Shown: one piece after another, positions 55,585-64,000 of the stretch | Layout: the number at the start of each line of letters is the position of its first letter | How positions within the stretch are numbered: position 1 is the first letter of the stretch | DNA from: Aporrectodea caliginosa | Lineage: Eukaryota; Annelida; Clitellata; Crassiclitellata; Lumbricidae | DNA: 64,000 nt | Assembly (NCBI GenBank): GCA_020284085.1 | Contig: JACEVL010000420.1 | Coordinates: 1,357,001 to 1,421,000 of the forward strand | Direction of reading: 5' to 3' | Position numbers and translations under genes: made by a program | Notes under the pieces: model-generated | What the model saw: the letters and a program-made list of their open reading frames with translations, nothing else | Databases searched by the model: none | Told to the model about the DNA's origin: nothing

Positions 55585-55740
55585 ATTAACCAATCTTAGA
55601 CTTTTCGGAAAATTAAAAACCCAATCTTAGAGTTTTTGTAAAATTACAAACCAATCTTAGACCTGTCGTAAAATTACAAACCACTCTTAGACTTTTCGTA
55701 AACTTACAATCCAATCTTGGACTTTTGTAAAATTTCCAGC
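55585..55740. repeat. 30-bp minisatellite, about 5 copies
   Basis: CCAATCTTAGACTTTTCGTA units at 55590, 55621, 55651, 55681 and 55711. It begins 20 bases upstream of the exon 4 acceptor, covering the branch-point region of intron 3. Confidence 0.88.
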
Positions 55741-55914
55741 ACGTTCAAACGTTAGACTTTTGTGTGAAAAACCTCCACAGTAAGTGTCACTCTAGGGTAC
55801 ATTTCTTACCTTTAAACATACTAAAAATTTAAAATATGTAATGGTCAAATACAGATTAAATTTAGAGTACCGGTATCTTATAAAGTTTGTGATATGCTAA
55901 AAAAATTAACCAAC

Positions 55915-56056
55915 ATTTTTCTTGAATTTTCCCCTGCCAATTGATCAATCAGTGTGACGTTATGACATTTTTCTTCTTTCAACTTTCTCTTCAGTTCACT
56001 GATCTGTCCTTCCAACGATGCAGGTGGTTGGTTGACCTCAGCAGCAGCAGCAGCAG
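55915..56056 (-). CDS. CCDC74: CCDC74-like gene, exon 3 (second coiled coil)
   Basis: The acceptor TTAACAG|CT leads into six Ala codons, then EVNQPPASLEGQISELKRKL and KEEKCHNVTLIDQLAGENSR. The heptad-like ISELKRKLKEEK predicts a short coiled coil. The donor is weak (AAAAAT|GTTGGT) but is the only near site that keeps phase with exon 4. The Ala run is a CTG/CAG repeat. Confidence 0.75.
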
Positions 56057-56085
56057 CTGTTAATAAGATGGCAGAGATGGGTTAC

Positions 56086-56396
56086 TAATCGATTAGCAGC
56101 TGCTAATTCATATTCTAACCGATTAGCTACAAGAATTTGCTAATTCTAATTCTAATATTCTAATCGATTAGGAAAACAGAAGCTAAATCTAATTGACTGA
56201 TTCTAATCGATTAGCAATTTAACTAATTTATTAGCTAATCGATTAGATGTTTGTCTCAGTTTGGCTAATTCTAATTCTAATTGATCAGCTATAAGATTTT
56301 GCTAATTCTAATTCTAATCTATTCGCAAATTTCAGCAGCTATTTCTAATTTTAATAGATTAGATTAGCAATTTAACTAATCGTGCCCATCTCTGCA
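56086..56396. mobile_element. MITE with AATCGATTAG repeats, CAGAGATGGG ends
   Basis: The left end GGCAGAGATGGGTTACTAAT and the right end GTGCCCATCTCTGCA are inverted. GTTAATAAGAT flanks both sides directly (11-bp direct repeat). The inside has many TAATCGATTAGC and GCTAATTCTAATTC words. It inserted 29 bases upstream of the exon 3 acceptor. The longer duplication is not typical of hAT. Confidence 0.7.
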
Positions 56397-56499
56397 GTTA
56401 ATAAGATAGTCAAATGACTTTGATGGTCAACCATAGGTGGCAGATCACTTACTTTTGCAAATCCAAAACCTATACTTATTTGACGAATGTATAACTGAT

Positions 56500-56800
56500 A
56501 CATGGGCGCCCGCACATAGGGGCAAGAGGGGGGACTTGCCCCCTCCCCTGGAAAATTGCCACCTACTTTTTTAACTACTACTTTTTGGTGTTAACAAATT
56601 TCTTCGCACTAAAGCACTAATGATACACAAAGTGAAACTGAGAAATTTAACTTTCAGTGAGAATAAACAAATTCTATGAAAAATACTCATGTTCTTAATT
56701 TTTCTGTGTGCATTTTTCAAGCTCTTGCTAAAAATGTAACCGTGATCATTGTGTTTTGCCTCTCCTGCAAAAATATCTGCGGGCGCCCATGAACTGATAC
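56500..56800. mobile_element. Probable transposon with inverted GGGCGCCCGC ends
   Basis: CATGGGCGCCCGCACATAGG at 56501 and TCTGCGGGCGCCCATGAACT at 56777 are inverted. Flanking GATA-rich words are similar (AACTGATA on each side). No coding content. Confidence 0.55.
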
Positions 56801-56864
56801 TTGCTATTTGCTATAAGGATAAAACATGAAACATGTGAAACACGATGATTATTGTAACAAAAAC

Positions 56865-56935
56865 AAGAATTTAGGTGGCGGCTCTCAGATCCGGTGGGAC
56901 TCGGCTGAATTTAACAACTGACACTACTTTAATGA
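56865..56935. repeat. Dispersed repeat related to 6830-6895
   Basis: GGTGGCGGCTCTCAGATCCG and GGCTGAATTTAACAACTGAC correspond to GGTGCCGGATCTCAGACCCG and GGCTGAATTTAACCACTGAT at 6842. Confidence 0.6.
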
Positions 56936-57280
56936 CAGACCTAAAATCTCGTGATTCTGATTGGCAGTTGGTGCAGGTTGTAAGCCACCTTTGGCACGTG
57001 GTGACACCTTTTTCGCTGCGTGCACCCTGTTTTTTTCAGCTGCTGCCTGCAGACTTGTCGGTTTACCTAACAGTAAAGTATAGAATGAAAGCAATAACAA
57101 TTTCCTATTCAAGGTTTCAAACACAATTAGAAATTGACTGAAAACCATATGTAAATAACTTAAGAAATTAGCATTCTAGTTGAAAAACTATACCATCTAA
57201 CATTCTAACTTTTTAACTTGAAAAGGTCTCTGGCTATGATTCTTAAAGATCTAAATACTCGTTTCAAAAGATAACAACTA

Positions 57281-57588
57281 GGGGGTCATCCATTAATTAT
57301 GTCAACAAATAGGGGGAGGGGTTTGGAAAAGTTTGACAGTTGTTGACAGAGGGGAGGGGGTTTGGTCCAAGTTGACGTCAACAAATTTTTCTTTATATAA
57401 ATGAACAAAATATGGTAAATGACTAAAAAAAAAAAAAAAAAAGTCATCAGGGAAAAATGTTGCCGGTAGGGGGGTTCTGGGATTGTTGACATAATTTTTG
57501 GGGGTCCGTCAATGTTTGACAGTTGTTGACAAGGGGGAGGGGGTCAAAAAAGGCCTAAAATTTGTTGACATAATTAATGGATGACCCC
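57281..57588. mobile_element. Mariner-like MITE, 308 bp, TA target
   Basis: The ends GGGGGTCATCCATTAATTAT and (right end reversed) GGGGTCATCCATTAATTATG continue as inverted repeats to GTCAACAAAT, about 30 bases. TA flanks both sides (57279-57280, 57589-57590). A TA target with long inverted ends suggests the Tc1/mariner group. The inside is largely self-complementary with GGGGGAGGGG words. No transposase. Confidence 0.75.
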
Positions 57589-57698
57589 TAGAACACATTC
57601 AGTCATCCTGGATATAGAAAATGCTGGAGCTTAATTTCTGAAAATCATAAAGCTGGTTGGAGAATTATTTTTAAAATATGAAATATAGATAGTTTTAC

Positions 57699-57782
57699 CA
57701 ATCTGGTGTCCTGTATGACCACCTGCAGTAGCATTTCTTCCCGGCGAGTGAACATCACCAAACGTGACCAGAAACTGTAGCT
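57699..57782 (-). CDS. CCDC74: CCDC74-like gene, exon 2
   Basis: The acceptor TTGTCAG|AG completes a Glu codon with exon 1, giving ELQFLVTFGDVHSPGRNATA then GGHTGHQI; donor ATTG|GTAAAA. It continues the helix HEEVDQLKRQNREL as in CCDC74/CCDC92 proteins. Exactly 84 bases, phase 1 to phase 1. Confidence 0.85.
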
Positions 57783-58129
57783 CTGACAATGAAATTCAAT
57801 TAAAGTTGCTTCACTAACTGAAAAGTCTTTAAGTTCTAATTAAGTCAGGAACGACTCATCCATATAGGCTACCTAGACCCTACTCAGTTAAAACAGGTGT
57901 ACACTACTTGTCTAATGTTTTGCTGAGCTGAACTTTATATACTAATGTAGATGCTTCAGCAACAGTATGGGTCTATAGTGCAGACAGCCGAGTCCACTTT
58001 AAAGTTGCTGCAAATATTCCTAAGTCTATGCATCACTGATGAGCCAGACATCTACATCATAATTGCTACATAGGCCCATAGACCTAGTCTATGCATCACT
58101 GATGAGCAATAGCATACAGAAACATAAAG

Positions 58130-58192
58130 ATAGACAGAGACAGACAGAAACAAACAGACAGACACAGACCGACAGACAGAGACAGACCAGTT
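58130..58192. repeat. GACA microsatellite
   Basis: GACAGACAGACACAGACCGAC units in intron 1, 20 bases downstream of the exon 1 donor. Confidence 0.85.
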
Positions 58193-58211
58193 GTTGGCCC
58201 GTAGGCCCTAC

Positions 58212-58440
58212 CTCGGTTTTGCCTCTTTAGCTGGTCAACCTCTTCGTGCAGCTTCGCCAGAACTACTCTCTGTTCCTCCTTGAGTTTGGCGATCCTTTTC
58301 TCCAGGTTCAGTTCCACATCTAGTTGATTTGCTGGACCTTCTGGAATTTCCGTACCATCGACTATCATCAGACCGTCGGAACTTTCTCTCTTCCTGACCG
58401 AAACTTGGCCCCCGTATATCCTGCGGACCCTGGTCTTCAT
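58212..58440 (-). CDS. CCDC74: CCDC74-like gene, exon 1 (CCDC92/74 coiled-coil)
   Basis: ATG at 58440 opens MKTRVRRIYGGQVSVRKRES, a variable Ser/Pro region, and then ELNLEKRIAKLKEEQRVVLA and KLHEEVDQLKRQNR before a donor CGAG|GTAGGG. The L-x-K-L-H-E-E-[IV]-x-x-L-K-R-x-N motif is the signature of the CCDC92/CCDC74 coiled-coil domain. The six exons assembled give 289 residues, a little shorter than human CCDC74A. Relatives are reported at centrosomes, cilia or microtubules. The gene is head to head with MZT2. Confidence 0.88.
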
Positions 58441-58575
58441 GACGTACGTAGTCGGATTCGAGGACTACAGACACATAATAATTATTTATTGATATGAATT
58501 CGAACTTTGTTGTGTTAATTTCTTAATACAGTTATCACTGTTTACATCCTTCACGTGATTACACTTTCCAAAAGC

Positions 58576-58585
58576 CCGCCATCTT
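58576..58585 (-). promoter_or_regulatory. YY1-like AAGATGGCGG, CCDC74 5' region
   Basis: On the sense strand AAGATGGCGG lies 136 bases upstream of the start codon. The same word, same orientation, is found before Musashi. Confidence 0.5.
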
Positions 58586-58603
58586 GATCTTTATAATTTT
58601 TTT

Positions 58604-58617
58604 GTTGCCATGGTGAT
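58604..58617. promoter_or_regulatory. X-box-like site before CCDC74
   Basis: GTTGCCATGGTGAT matches the RFX X-box except near the last base of the second half-site. It lies about 20 bases upstream of the YY1-like site. Confidence 0.4.
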
Positions 58618-59187
58618 ATGATGCGAGTATCTCAAATCACGATAAAAATAATAAACACGTTTTATGCTGGCGCGCTAGGTTTTGTATAAGTGACCGTGGT
58701 GATGGTGATGATAATGGCAACAATTATGGCGATGGTGATGACTGAATAGCCTAATATTGTTAAAATGAACTTTGAATACTGAAGACGCTCAAATTATTAT
58801 AATGCCAAAGCGAGATCTCTATGTAGTTGTCGTTCCAGTTTCCTCCGATTTCGCTTTTCACCAGTTGTTGATGACTTCCGTTACGCGAATTAATTCATTT
58901 TCAAAAGATTTAGGAATAAAAGCAAAAAGTGAGGAACTTTATTTACGCATCAAAATTAAATATTAATTATTGTCTGCAACTCGGTTTGATTATTTTAGCC
59001 CAGGGTAAACCAATACGAGGCGAGTAAGTGGCGATTCAAGGCGGAAGCGCAGGCCTACTCCTGTGCAGTCTTTAAGGGCCATGTTTTAATGTATCCAGGG
59101 CACAGAAACATTATCGTTACCGGACGTAATCACTTGTGAGAGACCAGTGGTAGACAATACGCGTTTTCGTTGTATGTCATAAATTAG

Positions 59188-59421
59188 GGCAAGCTTATAG
59201 TATCAGGGGCTGAAGGATATAGTGCGTAAGTTTACTGGCGTCGTGAGGGTCGCTTAGGGTCAGGGTTAGGGTTAGTGTTGTCATTTGAAAACCTGGTACC
59301 ATCCGGCGTCCGCACAGCATGCCCAAAGAAACTGTGTAATTCACATCTCGGTGTGACCTTGCGCGCGTTACAAATTTATTTAATAATAATAATAATAAGC
59401 CCCCGATACTATAAGTTTGCC
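59188..59421. mobile_element. MITE, 234 bp, TSD TAAATTAG, in the shared promoter
   Basis: The left end GGCAAGCTTATAGTATC and (right end reversed) GGCAAACTTATAGTATC are inverted. TAAATTAG is duplicated exactly at 59180-59187 and 59422-59429. The inside contains a plus-strand LINE 3' end (59335-59398: CACATCTCGGTGTGACCTTG then ATTTATTTAATAATAATAA), the same family as 42375-43031. Confidence 0.82.
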
Positions 59422-59515
59422 TAAATTAGTTCTTTAATATGCTTTCAGGTATTTGTTACTATGGATGATTGCTGTATTGATAATTGTGTTCGATATTTTT
59501 CTGTTCAGTTCCACA

Positions 59516-59643
59516 ATGAGTGATGTAAGCCAGACATTGAAGTACACCCATACAACCAAGGCAAATCCGCTAACGCAGGAGGAAACGGAACTCTATGAGT
59601 TAAGCAGTTTGGCTGGAATTGTTTGGGATCCCAAAATTTTCAA
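59516..59643 (+). CDS. MZT2: MOZART2 (mitotic-spindle organising protein 2), exon 1
   Basis: The acceptor CTGTTCAG|TTCCACA at 59508 is followed by ATG at 59516. MSDVSQTLKYTHTTKANPLT, QEETELYELSSLAGIVWDPK and IF follow, donor TCAA|GTGAGT. LTQEExELYELxxLAGIxxDPxxFK is the MZT2 core. MZT2 associates with the gamma-tubulin ring complex. A frame extension to 59453 exists but is hydrophobic and lies before the acceptor, so the internal ATG is preferred. A non-coding first exon is expected upstream. Confidence 0.93.
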
Positions 59644-60057
59644 GTGAGTATTTCATTCTACATTTTAAAATCTCCATCATCTGCACTGGGACACTGTCGA
59701 AGCATTCATTTTATTTAGAGGCCACTAAGGCAGTATCAAGCAAAATCAAAATTGCTGGGGCCAGGAGTTTGCCTTTCACTTCCCATCCGATGCTCATACT
59801 AGGTTATACTGCTGGTGACAATGGAAAAGTTTGTATGAAGAGCGCACTTGAATTCTTTATGGAACCCATTGGTCATTGGTATACTCACCGAGCATGCTAA
59901 CAAGGAGACTATAATTTGATTTTATGAGCATTTAATGCAAAACACCTTGAAAGACGTCTCAAACATGCTGCTCGCATGGACGGTGGATGTAAGCACACTA
60001 GTGGTGCCACCTATTAACTATGTCTGCTCGTACATCCCACGTTCTCACGTGTAATCT

Positions 60058-60245
60058 TTATGATAACACGCATGCACAGTGGTCTAGTGGTAAGCATGCT
60101 GGACTGTCAATCCAGATGTCGGGGTTCAAATCCATACCAGGGAACAAGGATGTTGCAAAATTTGTACGCCACTTGTGCTCTCTCATTGACTCAGCCCTAT
60201 CCATGGGAAAGATCAAACAGTAAAGAGGTAGTAGCACTGACCTTG
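60058..60245 (+). mobile_element. SINE family 3 head in the MZT2 intron
   Basis: GTGGTCTAGTGGTAAGCATG (A box), CTGGACTGTCAATCCAG (an anticodon-like stem loop, GTC) and GGGGTTCAAATCC (B box). The acceptor stem does not pair, so it is a tRNA(Asp)-like SINE head rather than a tRNA gene. Confidence 0.7.
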
Positions 60246-60518
60246 CCCTAATATGCGGAGTTTGACGTCACAAACACTTCTTGCATACCCGTGCCTCGTG
60301 GGTTAGCTTGTGTGTCTGCTATTCTTCGTAATACCGTTCTTATAGTTTTATGCATTCATCATTCATTCATTCATAAATTTATATTTGTCTATTCTTTCTG
60401 CAAGACTGGTTTTCTGAATGTTGTTTAACACTTCAACGACCAGCTGCTTTGGTTTCCCAGTTGCTTTTAGTACGCTCTCGTCGTTAAAGTGTTAACATTT
60501 ACGTATTTTTACTGTAAT

Positions 60519-60632
60519 TTGAGAGTTGCTGTGTTTAAGGAACTTGATGAAGTCCTTCAATCACAATTCTTCAGCGCCATTGATTGACACTTGGTCATCA
60601 GATAATTAATAAATGCATAATAATAATTATTA
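60519..60632 (+). mobile_element. SINE family 1, 3' part
   Basis: GGAACTTGATGAAGTCCTTC, TTCAGCGCCATTGATTGAC, TTGGTCATCAGATAATTAAT and an AATAATAAT tail. It ends about 10 bases before the duplicated acceptor block of MZT2. Confidence 0.65.
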
Positions 60633-60641
60633 TTTCTGAAT

Positions 60642-60787
60642 GTTGTTGCTTAAAGTAATTTCCTATCACTTGTTTTGTTGTTTACGTAGGATTGTTCTCG
60701 GCCTTCTCCGGTTACCGGTTGTTGCTTAAAGTAATTTCCTATCACTTGTTTTGTTGTTTACGTAGGATTGTTCTCGGCCTTCTCCGG
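60642..60787 (+). repeat. Exact 70-bp direct duplication of the MZT2 exon 2 acceptor
   Basis: 60642-60711 and 60718-60787 are identical, separated by TTACCG. Each contains the whole acceptor region and the first 22 exonic bases. Confidence 0.97.
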
Positions 60788-60910
60788 ATGAACGTTGCAC
60801 CGACTGCCATTGAACAGATGCTTAAGTCGATGACTGCGTCTGCACAGAAGAAGTCGTCTGCCACTGCACACCAGTCGTCCTCGGCCTCTCAGTCGACCGC
60901 TGGAAACTGA
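60766..60910 (+). CDS. MZT2: MOZART2, exon 2 (last)
   Basis: The acceptor TTTACGTAG|G completes Lys, then IVLGLLRMNVAPTAIEQMLK and a Ser/Ala/Gln-rich tail ending STAGN and a stop. FKIxxxLLxMNVAPxAxxQMLKSM is the helical end of the MZT2 domain. The whole protein is 90 residues, shorter than vertebrate MZT2 because of a short tail. An exact copy of the acceptor and the first 22 bases of this exon lies 76 bases upstream. Confidence 0.95.
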
Positions 60911-61139
60911 AGAAACCAGTGTTTTTGAACTGATTCAGATTTGTGTGACGTACCAGCTGTAAATAATGGTTTTGTAATTTTTTTAAATGACTTGTCCAGT
61001 GCTGTCTGTCTCTGTGTGTTGGCAAACTGATCTTCTAATATAATGACTTCTATAGGTAATCTAATCTAATCTAATAACTTCTGTGGTGCCGTTGTCATAA
61101 TGTCCAAGACATTAGTCAATTATTATTATTATTAATTAA

Positions 61140-61195
61140 ATTTTTAACGCGTACAAGGTCACACCAAATTGTGAATGTGAGGCAAAGAAATGGTC
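61140..61195 (-). mobile_element. LINE 3' end relic
   Basis: AACGCGTACAAGGTCACACC and AATTGTGAATGTGAGG are the minus-strand 3' terminus of the LINE family at 42375. Confidence 0.6.
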
Positions 61196-61246
61196 AATGG
61201 CCATTTAAAGTAAAATTGCAAAAAATCACAATGTATGTATGTACGT

Positions 61247-61345
61247 ATCAGAGCACTTGTATAGCACCCTTTAATTAACTCACAAGGGCGCTCCCTCCGG
61301 CATGGCCAGCCATTGGAGAAGAAGGATCTTCTGGACTTTGTTCCT
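61247..61345 (-). mobile_element. LINE 3' end with ATGT tail
   Basis: GAGCACTTGTATAGCACCC and AAGGGCGCTCCCTCCG follow ATGTATGTATGTACG. Same kind of terminus as 1836 and 52447. Confidence 0.55.
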
Positions 61346-61523
61346 GATAACAGCTTCGTTTTGGTGCTTGCTGATAGATGCCTTGTGCATTAGCCAACAT
61401 TTATAGTTAGTGAGATTCTTAAACGGTATAGTAAACATCCAGATACATAGCAGCTTCTGTAGCAGTGTCTAATAGACAAAGCTTCAGCTCCCAGACCAAT
61501 GAATAAAAAAAGATTTATGTGCG

Positions 61524-61790
61524 AGTTGTAGGAGGTGTTCGATGGTGTAGTGGTTAGCATGCTGGACTGTTGATCGAGAGGTCGGGGTTCAAATCCCCGG
61601 CAGAGCAGAAACTTGGTTTGAGATTTCTGCTCCACATGCACTCCCTAGCCAACTGGGCTATGAAGAGTACGGTACATTGACCGCATTGTGTCGATGGGAA
61701 GATGAGACAATGAGGGAGAGGACTGGCCACATACCTTCATATGCCGTGGCTAAGAAAATGAAGTCACTCACTAACACTTCATAATACCGT
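61524..61790 (+). mobile_element. SINE family 3 (tRNA-derived), best copy
   Basis: GATGGTGTAGTGGTTAGCAT (A box), GGTCGGGGTTCAAATCCCCG (B box with a paired T stem), AGAAACTTGGTTTGAGATTTC hairpin, then GAGAGGACTGGCCACAT and AATGAAGTCACTCACTAACAC. The anticodon stem is mispaired. Confidence 0.8.
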
Positions 61791-62042
61791 TCTTATACTT
61801 TGCCCATGGAGGCTGTCTTTCGGAGCTAGCTTCGGGGACTGATCTTCTCTTCTATGTGAGAGGCATAATTCTTGAAATCTGATGATCTACTCCAATGGGT
61901 AGATCACTATTAACCAAGATGTGGTTTCTCAGTCTGTATGGGTGAAATAAACTCGCAGCTTGACTGCCTGAGGCAAATACTGAAAGACATCCTGGTTCAT
62001 GCTGGTTCCAGGGTGTTGCTTTGGTCTAGTTCGTGTATTCGT

Positions 62043-62160
62043 AATTGAACATTTATATAGCGCCACTCGGCAATTCAGAGGCGCTCCCGATCCAAGACAG
62101 TGCTAGGCCTGTCACTAACAAATAAAAGGGACTTCAGGCGTTTCCGGAACAGAGGAAGAG
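62043..62160 (-). mobile_element. CR1/L2-type LINE 3' end
   Basis: The minus strand encodes LPLFRKRLKSLLF, the typical polymerase C-terminal tip, then GGCGCTATATAAATGTTCAA. Confidence 0.6.
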
Positions 62161-62329
62161 AAAGACTGATGTGGTATTAAATGGTGGTTTCAGTGTCTGA
62201 CCCGCTTCTTCCCTTTCGCGTGATGTGCTTCTGATAGGCCTACTGGGTGGCTGAAGTCACTGACGTTCTATTAATGAGTGATTGATGATTGACCAATTGC
62301 TGATTGATTGATTGGTTTGTTAATTAATT

Positions 62330-62870
62330 GCTATAGATGGGTGGAAGAGCTGGAGGGAGTTTATTAGTGCAGCAGCCTTTCTTTGTCTAACGATAAATTC
62401 AAGACAATTGAAGAAGGCACGATGTCGGTCAATCGCCTCTTCCTGTCTAATTAATAAACATGGCTATCGAAGTGGACACTGGTCAAGCTCCGCGGTCATT
62501 GTCCAGCCACGCATCTGTCCAGCTGAGACGGCAATCAGCTGAGCAAACAGACAGATCGGCTAAGCAGCGAGACAAAGTGAAATACAGCCAAGAGGCGTGA
62601 ACGACTGAAAGGGAAAACGGACCATGGAACCCAATACGACTTTCAATTTGTGTGGGGAGCTGCAGTGGCCGGGGAATGGGTGAGAGATGGGGTGAGTCGT
62701 CTGCAGGCCTCGATTAAGGAAGACGTCTTTGATTTGTTGGGTAAACGGGGGAAACGAGTGGGAAGCCGATCTGGAAAACTAGCGTTCTCTGATTGCAATC
62801 GAGTTATTCGAAAGAGGAGATTTCTTCCGCTGCTCTTATCAAACTCCAGGCTTAACTGAATCAGGTTGTT
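62330..62870. promoter_or_regulatory. Repeat-free complex block on the right flank
   Basis: About 540 bases with no simple repeats or transposon ends, containing GGTCAATCGCCTCTTCC, CTAATTAATAAACATGG and CAGCTGAG words. Short frames lack splice signals. Conserved non-coding DNA or an unrecognised exon are both possible. Confidence 0.3.
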
Positions 62871-63299
62871 TGTTTCCCTAGCCCTCGATGACTAGCTGTC
62901 TGTCATTCCCCGTTCCTACCGTACTTCCTTCTTTTCCTCATTCCCTCCCTCCACCCTTCTTCCCTTCCTCTTCAATCTTTGTTTCGTCCTTCCGTCAACT
63001 CTCCCTCCCTCTCTCTCCTTTCCGTCCGTCTGTGCTCCGTTGATGACAGCGATGAGGAATGATGAGTCAAGATCCACATCCGCCTTTCGCCCTCTTCCAC
63101 GTGCGTCCGGCCGTCGTCCACCTCAAACCGCCACACTACCCCTCGCCCTCAAACAACCACTGCCCCCCGTCCCTCCCCTTAAACCACGTCCAGCTGAATG
63201 CAGTCATTTCAGTCGATTCGGATTATGTTTTAGTTCTTCGTTAGATACGATGAATGTCTCGGCATTGGACGAAAACAAACGCCCCACGTTACTTGAGTG

Positions 63300-63541
63300 A
63301 CACAGAGGCAAACAGACGGATAGGCAGAGACAACCAGGCAGATAGACAGAGACAGTTGGGCTGTTAGACGGACGGACAGACACACACGAAGGCGAACGAT
63401 TAGACAGACGAAGGAACGGACAAGCATGCAGACAGACAGACGAGCAGTCAGGCTTATATAGGCACGCGGACATATAGAAGCACACACACGCACGCGCGCG
63501 TACATAGAGAGAGAGAGACAGAGACACAGAGAGACAGAGAC

Positions 63542-63629
<88 letters not shown>

Positions 63630-63725
63630 ATGATAATAAGACAGGCAGAATTGCAGACATTGAGAGAGAGAGACGGACTCACACTCAGTCTGACGGACAG
63701 ACAGACAGGTGGAATTGCAGGCAAG
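63300..63725. repeat. GACA/GACG tract and long GA microsatellite
   Basis: GACAGACAG units to 63480, CACACGCACGCGCGCG, then about 80 bases of pure GA to 63624 and further GA/GACA. The 204-codon Leu/Ser minus frame is an artefact. Confidence 0.93.
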
Positions 63726-64000
63726 AAGGCAGGTAAACGCTGATTAATTCCTGAAAGGAATCCCATTTCCTCATTCCCATGCGTACCTCTCCCTTCGCAC
63801 CGCCACACTCCCCCGTCACCTATTAAATCTGTCCGATCCTTCACAGTTCACCAACAGCCTTGCATGCACTTCGTCGATTGCACCAAAGCGCGACTGAAGC
63901 AGGACCGCGCGTGTGTGCTTGGGACGTATTGCAATCGATGAAGCACTATTTGCTTTATGCGTTGCCAGTGTATACCTTTGCGATCTGTATGTCGCACGCG
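63726..64000. other. Window end, nothing recognised
   Basis: Mixed composition, no supported feature. Confidence 0.4.

Noticed and set aside
59256..59276. Telomere-like TTAGGG repeat
   Set aside because: Only two GGGTTA units; no array.
59453..59515. N-terminal extension of MZT2 (hydrophobic, 21 codons)
   Set aside because: Lies before the splice acceptor at 59508 and is unlike MZT2 N-termini.
60058..60135. tRNA-Asp gene (GTC anticodon-like loop)
   Set aside because: Acceptor stem does not pair and the body matches a SINE family present elsewhere in the window.
63230..63844. 204-codon Leu/Ser frame on the minus strand
   Set aside because: Translation of a GA microsatellite and GACA tract.

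Overview
The window is animal nuclear DNA. Genes are split by introns with GT-AG borders, the introns run to several kb, and much of the rest is microsatellites, LINE and SINE fragments and small DNA transposons. Repeat content, intron sizes and many TAGGCCTA-type words suggest a marine invertebrate, perhaps an ambulacrarian deuterostome (echinoderm or hemichordate). That placement is inference. I see no bacterial operon, CRISPR array, rRNA or intact tRNA gene.

Four genes can be assembled from exons. (1) At 0.7-3.6 kb on the minus strand lies the 5' part of a gene with an RRM-like fold, reminiscent of the PARP10/PARP14 N-terminus. (2) At 17.3-46.7 kb on the minus strand is a Musashi-type RNA-binding protein with two RRMs. 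I found ten phase-compatible coding exons, including a short first exon, but not the exon just after RRM2. (3) At 54.3-58.4 kb on the minus strand is a six-exon CCDC74-like coiled-coil gene. (4) At 59.5-60.9 kb on the plus strand is MOZART2 (MZT2), a gamma-tubulin-complex partner, with two coding exons. Genes 3 and 4 are head to head about 1.1 kb apart.

Layout: 0-4 kb gene 1 with LINE and SINE debris; 4-17 kb intergenic, including a 1.2-kb array of about 60 GTCACGTGAC palindromes (11.3-12.5 kb) and nested hAT elements; 17-47 kb Musashi, whose largest intron (28.8-41.3 kb) holds a 7.7-kb composite element of direct and inverted satellite-like units (30.9-38.6 kb); 47-54 kb intergenic with hAT elements and two CTCF-like motifs; 54-61 kb the CCDC74/MZT2 pair; 61-64 kb SINE and LINE remnants, a complex stretch that could be regulatory, and a long GA microsatellite.

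At least eight DNA transposons have exact 8-bp target duplications, which fixes their borders to the base. The features most worth following are the palindrome array, two perfect RFX X-boxes upstream of Musashi, an exact 70-bp duplication of the MZT2 splice acceptor, the CCDC74/MZT2 pairing and the 7.7-kb composite element.
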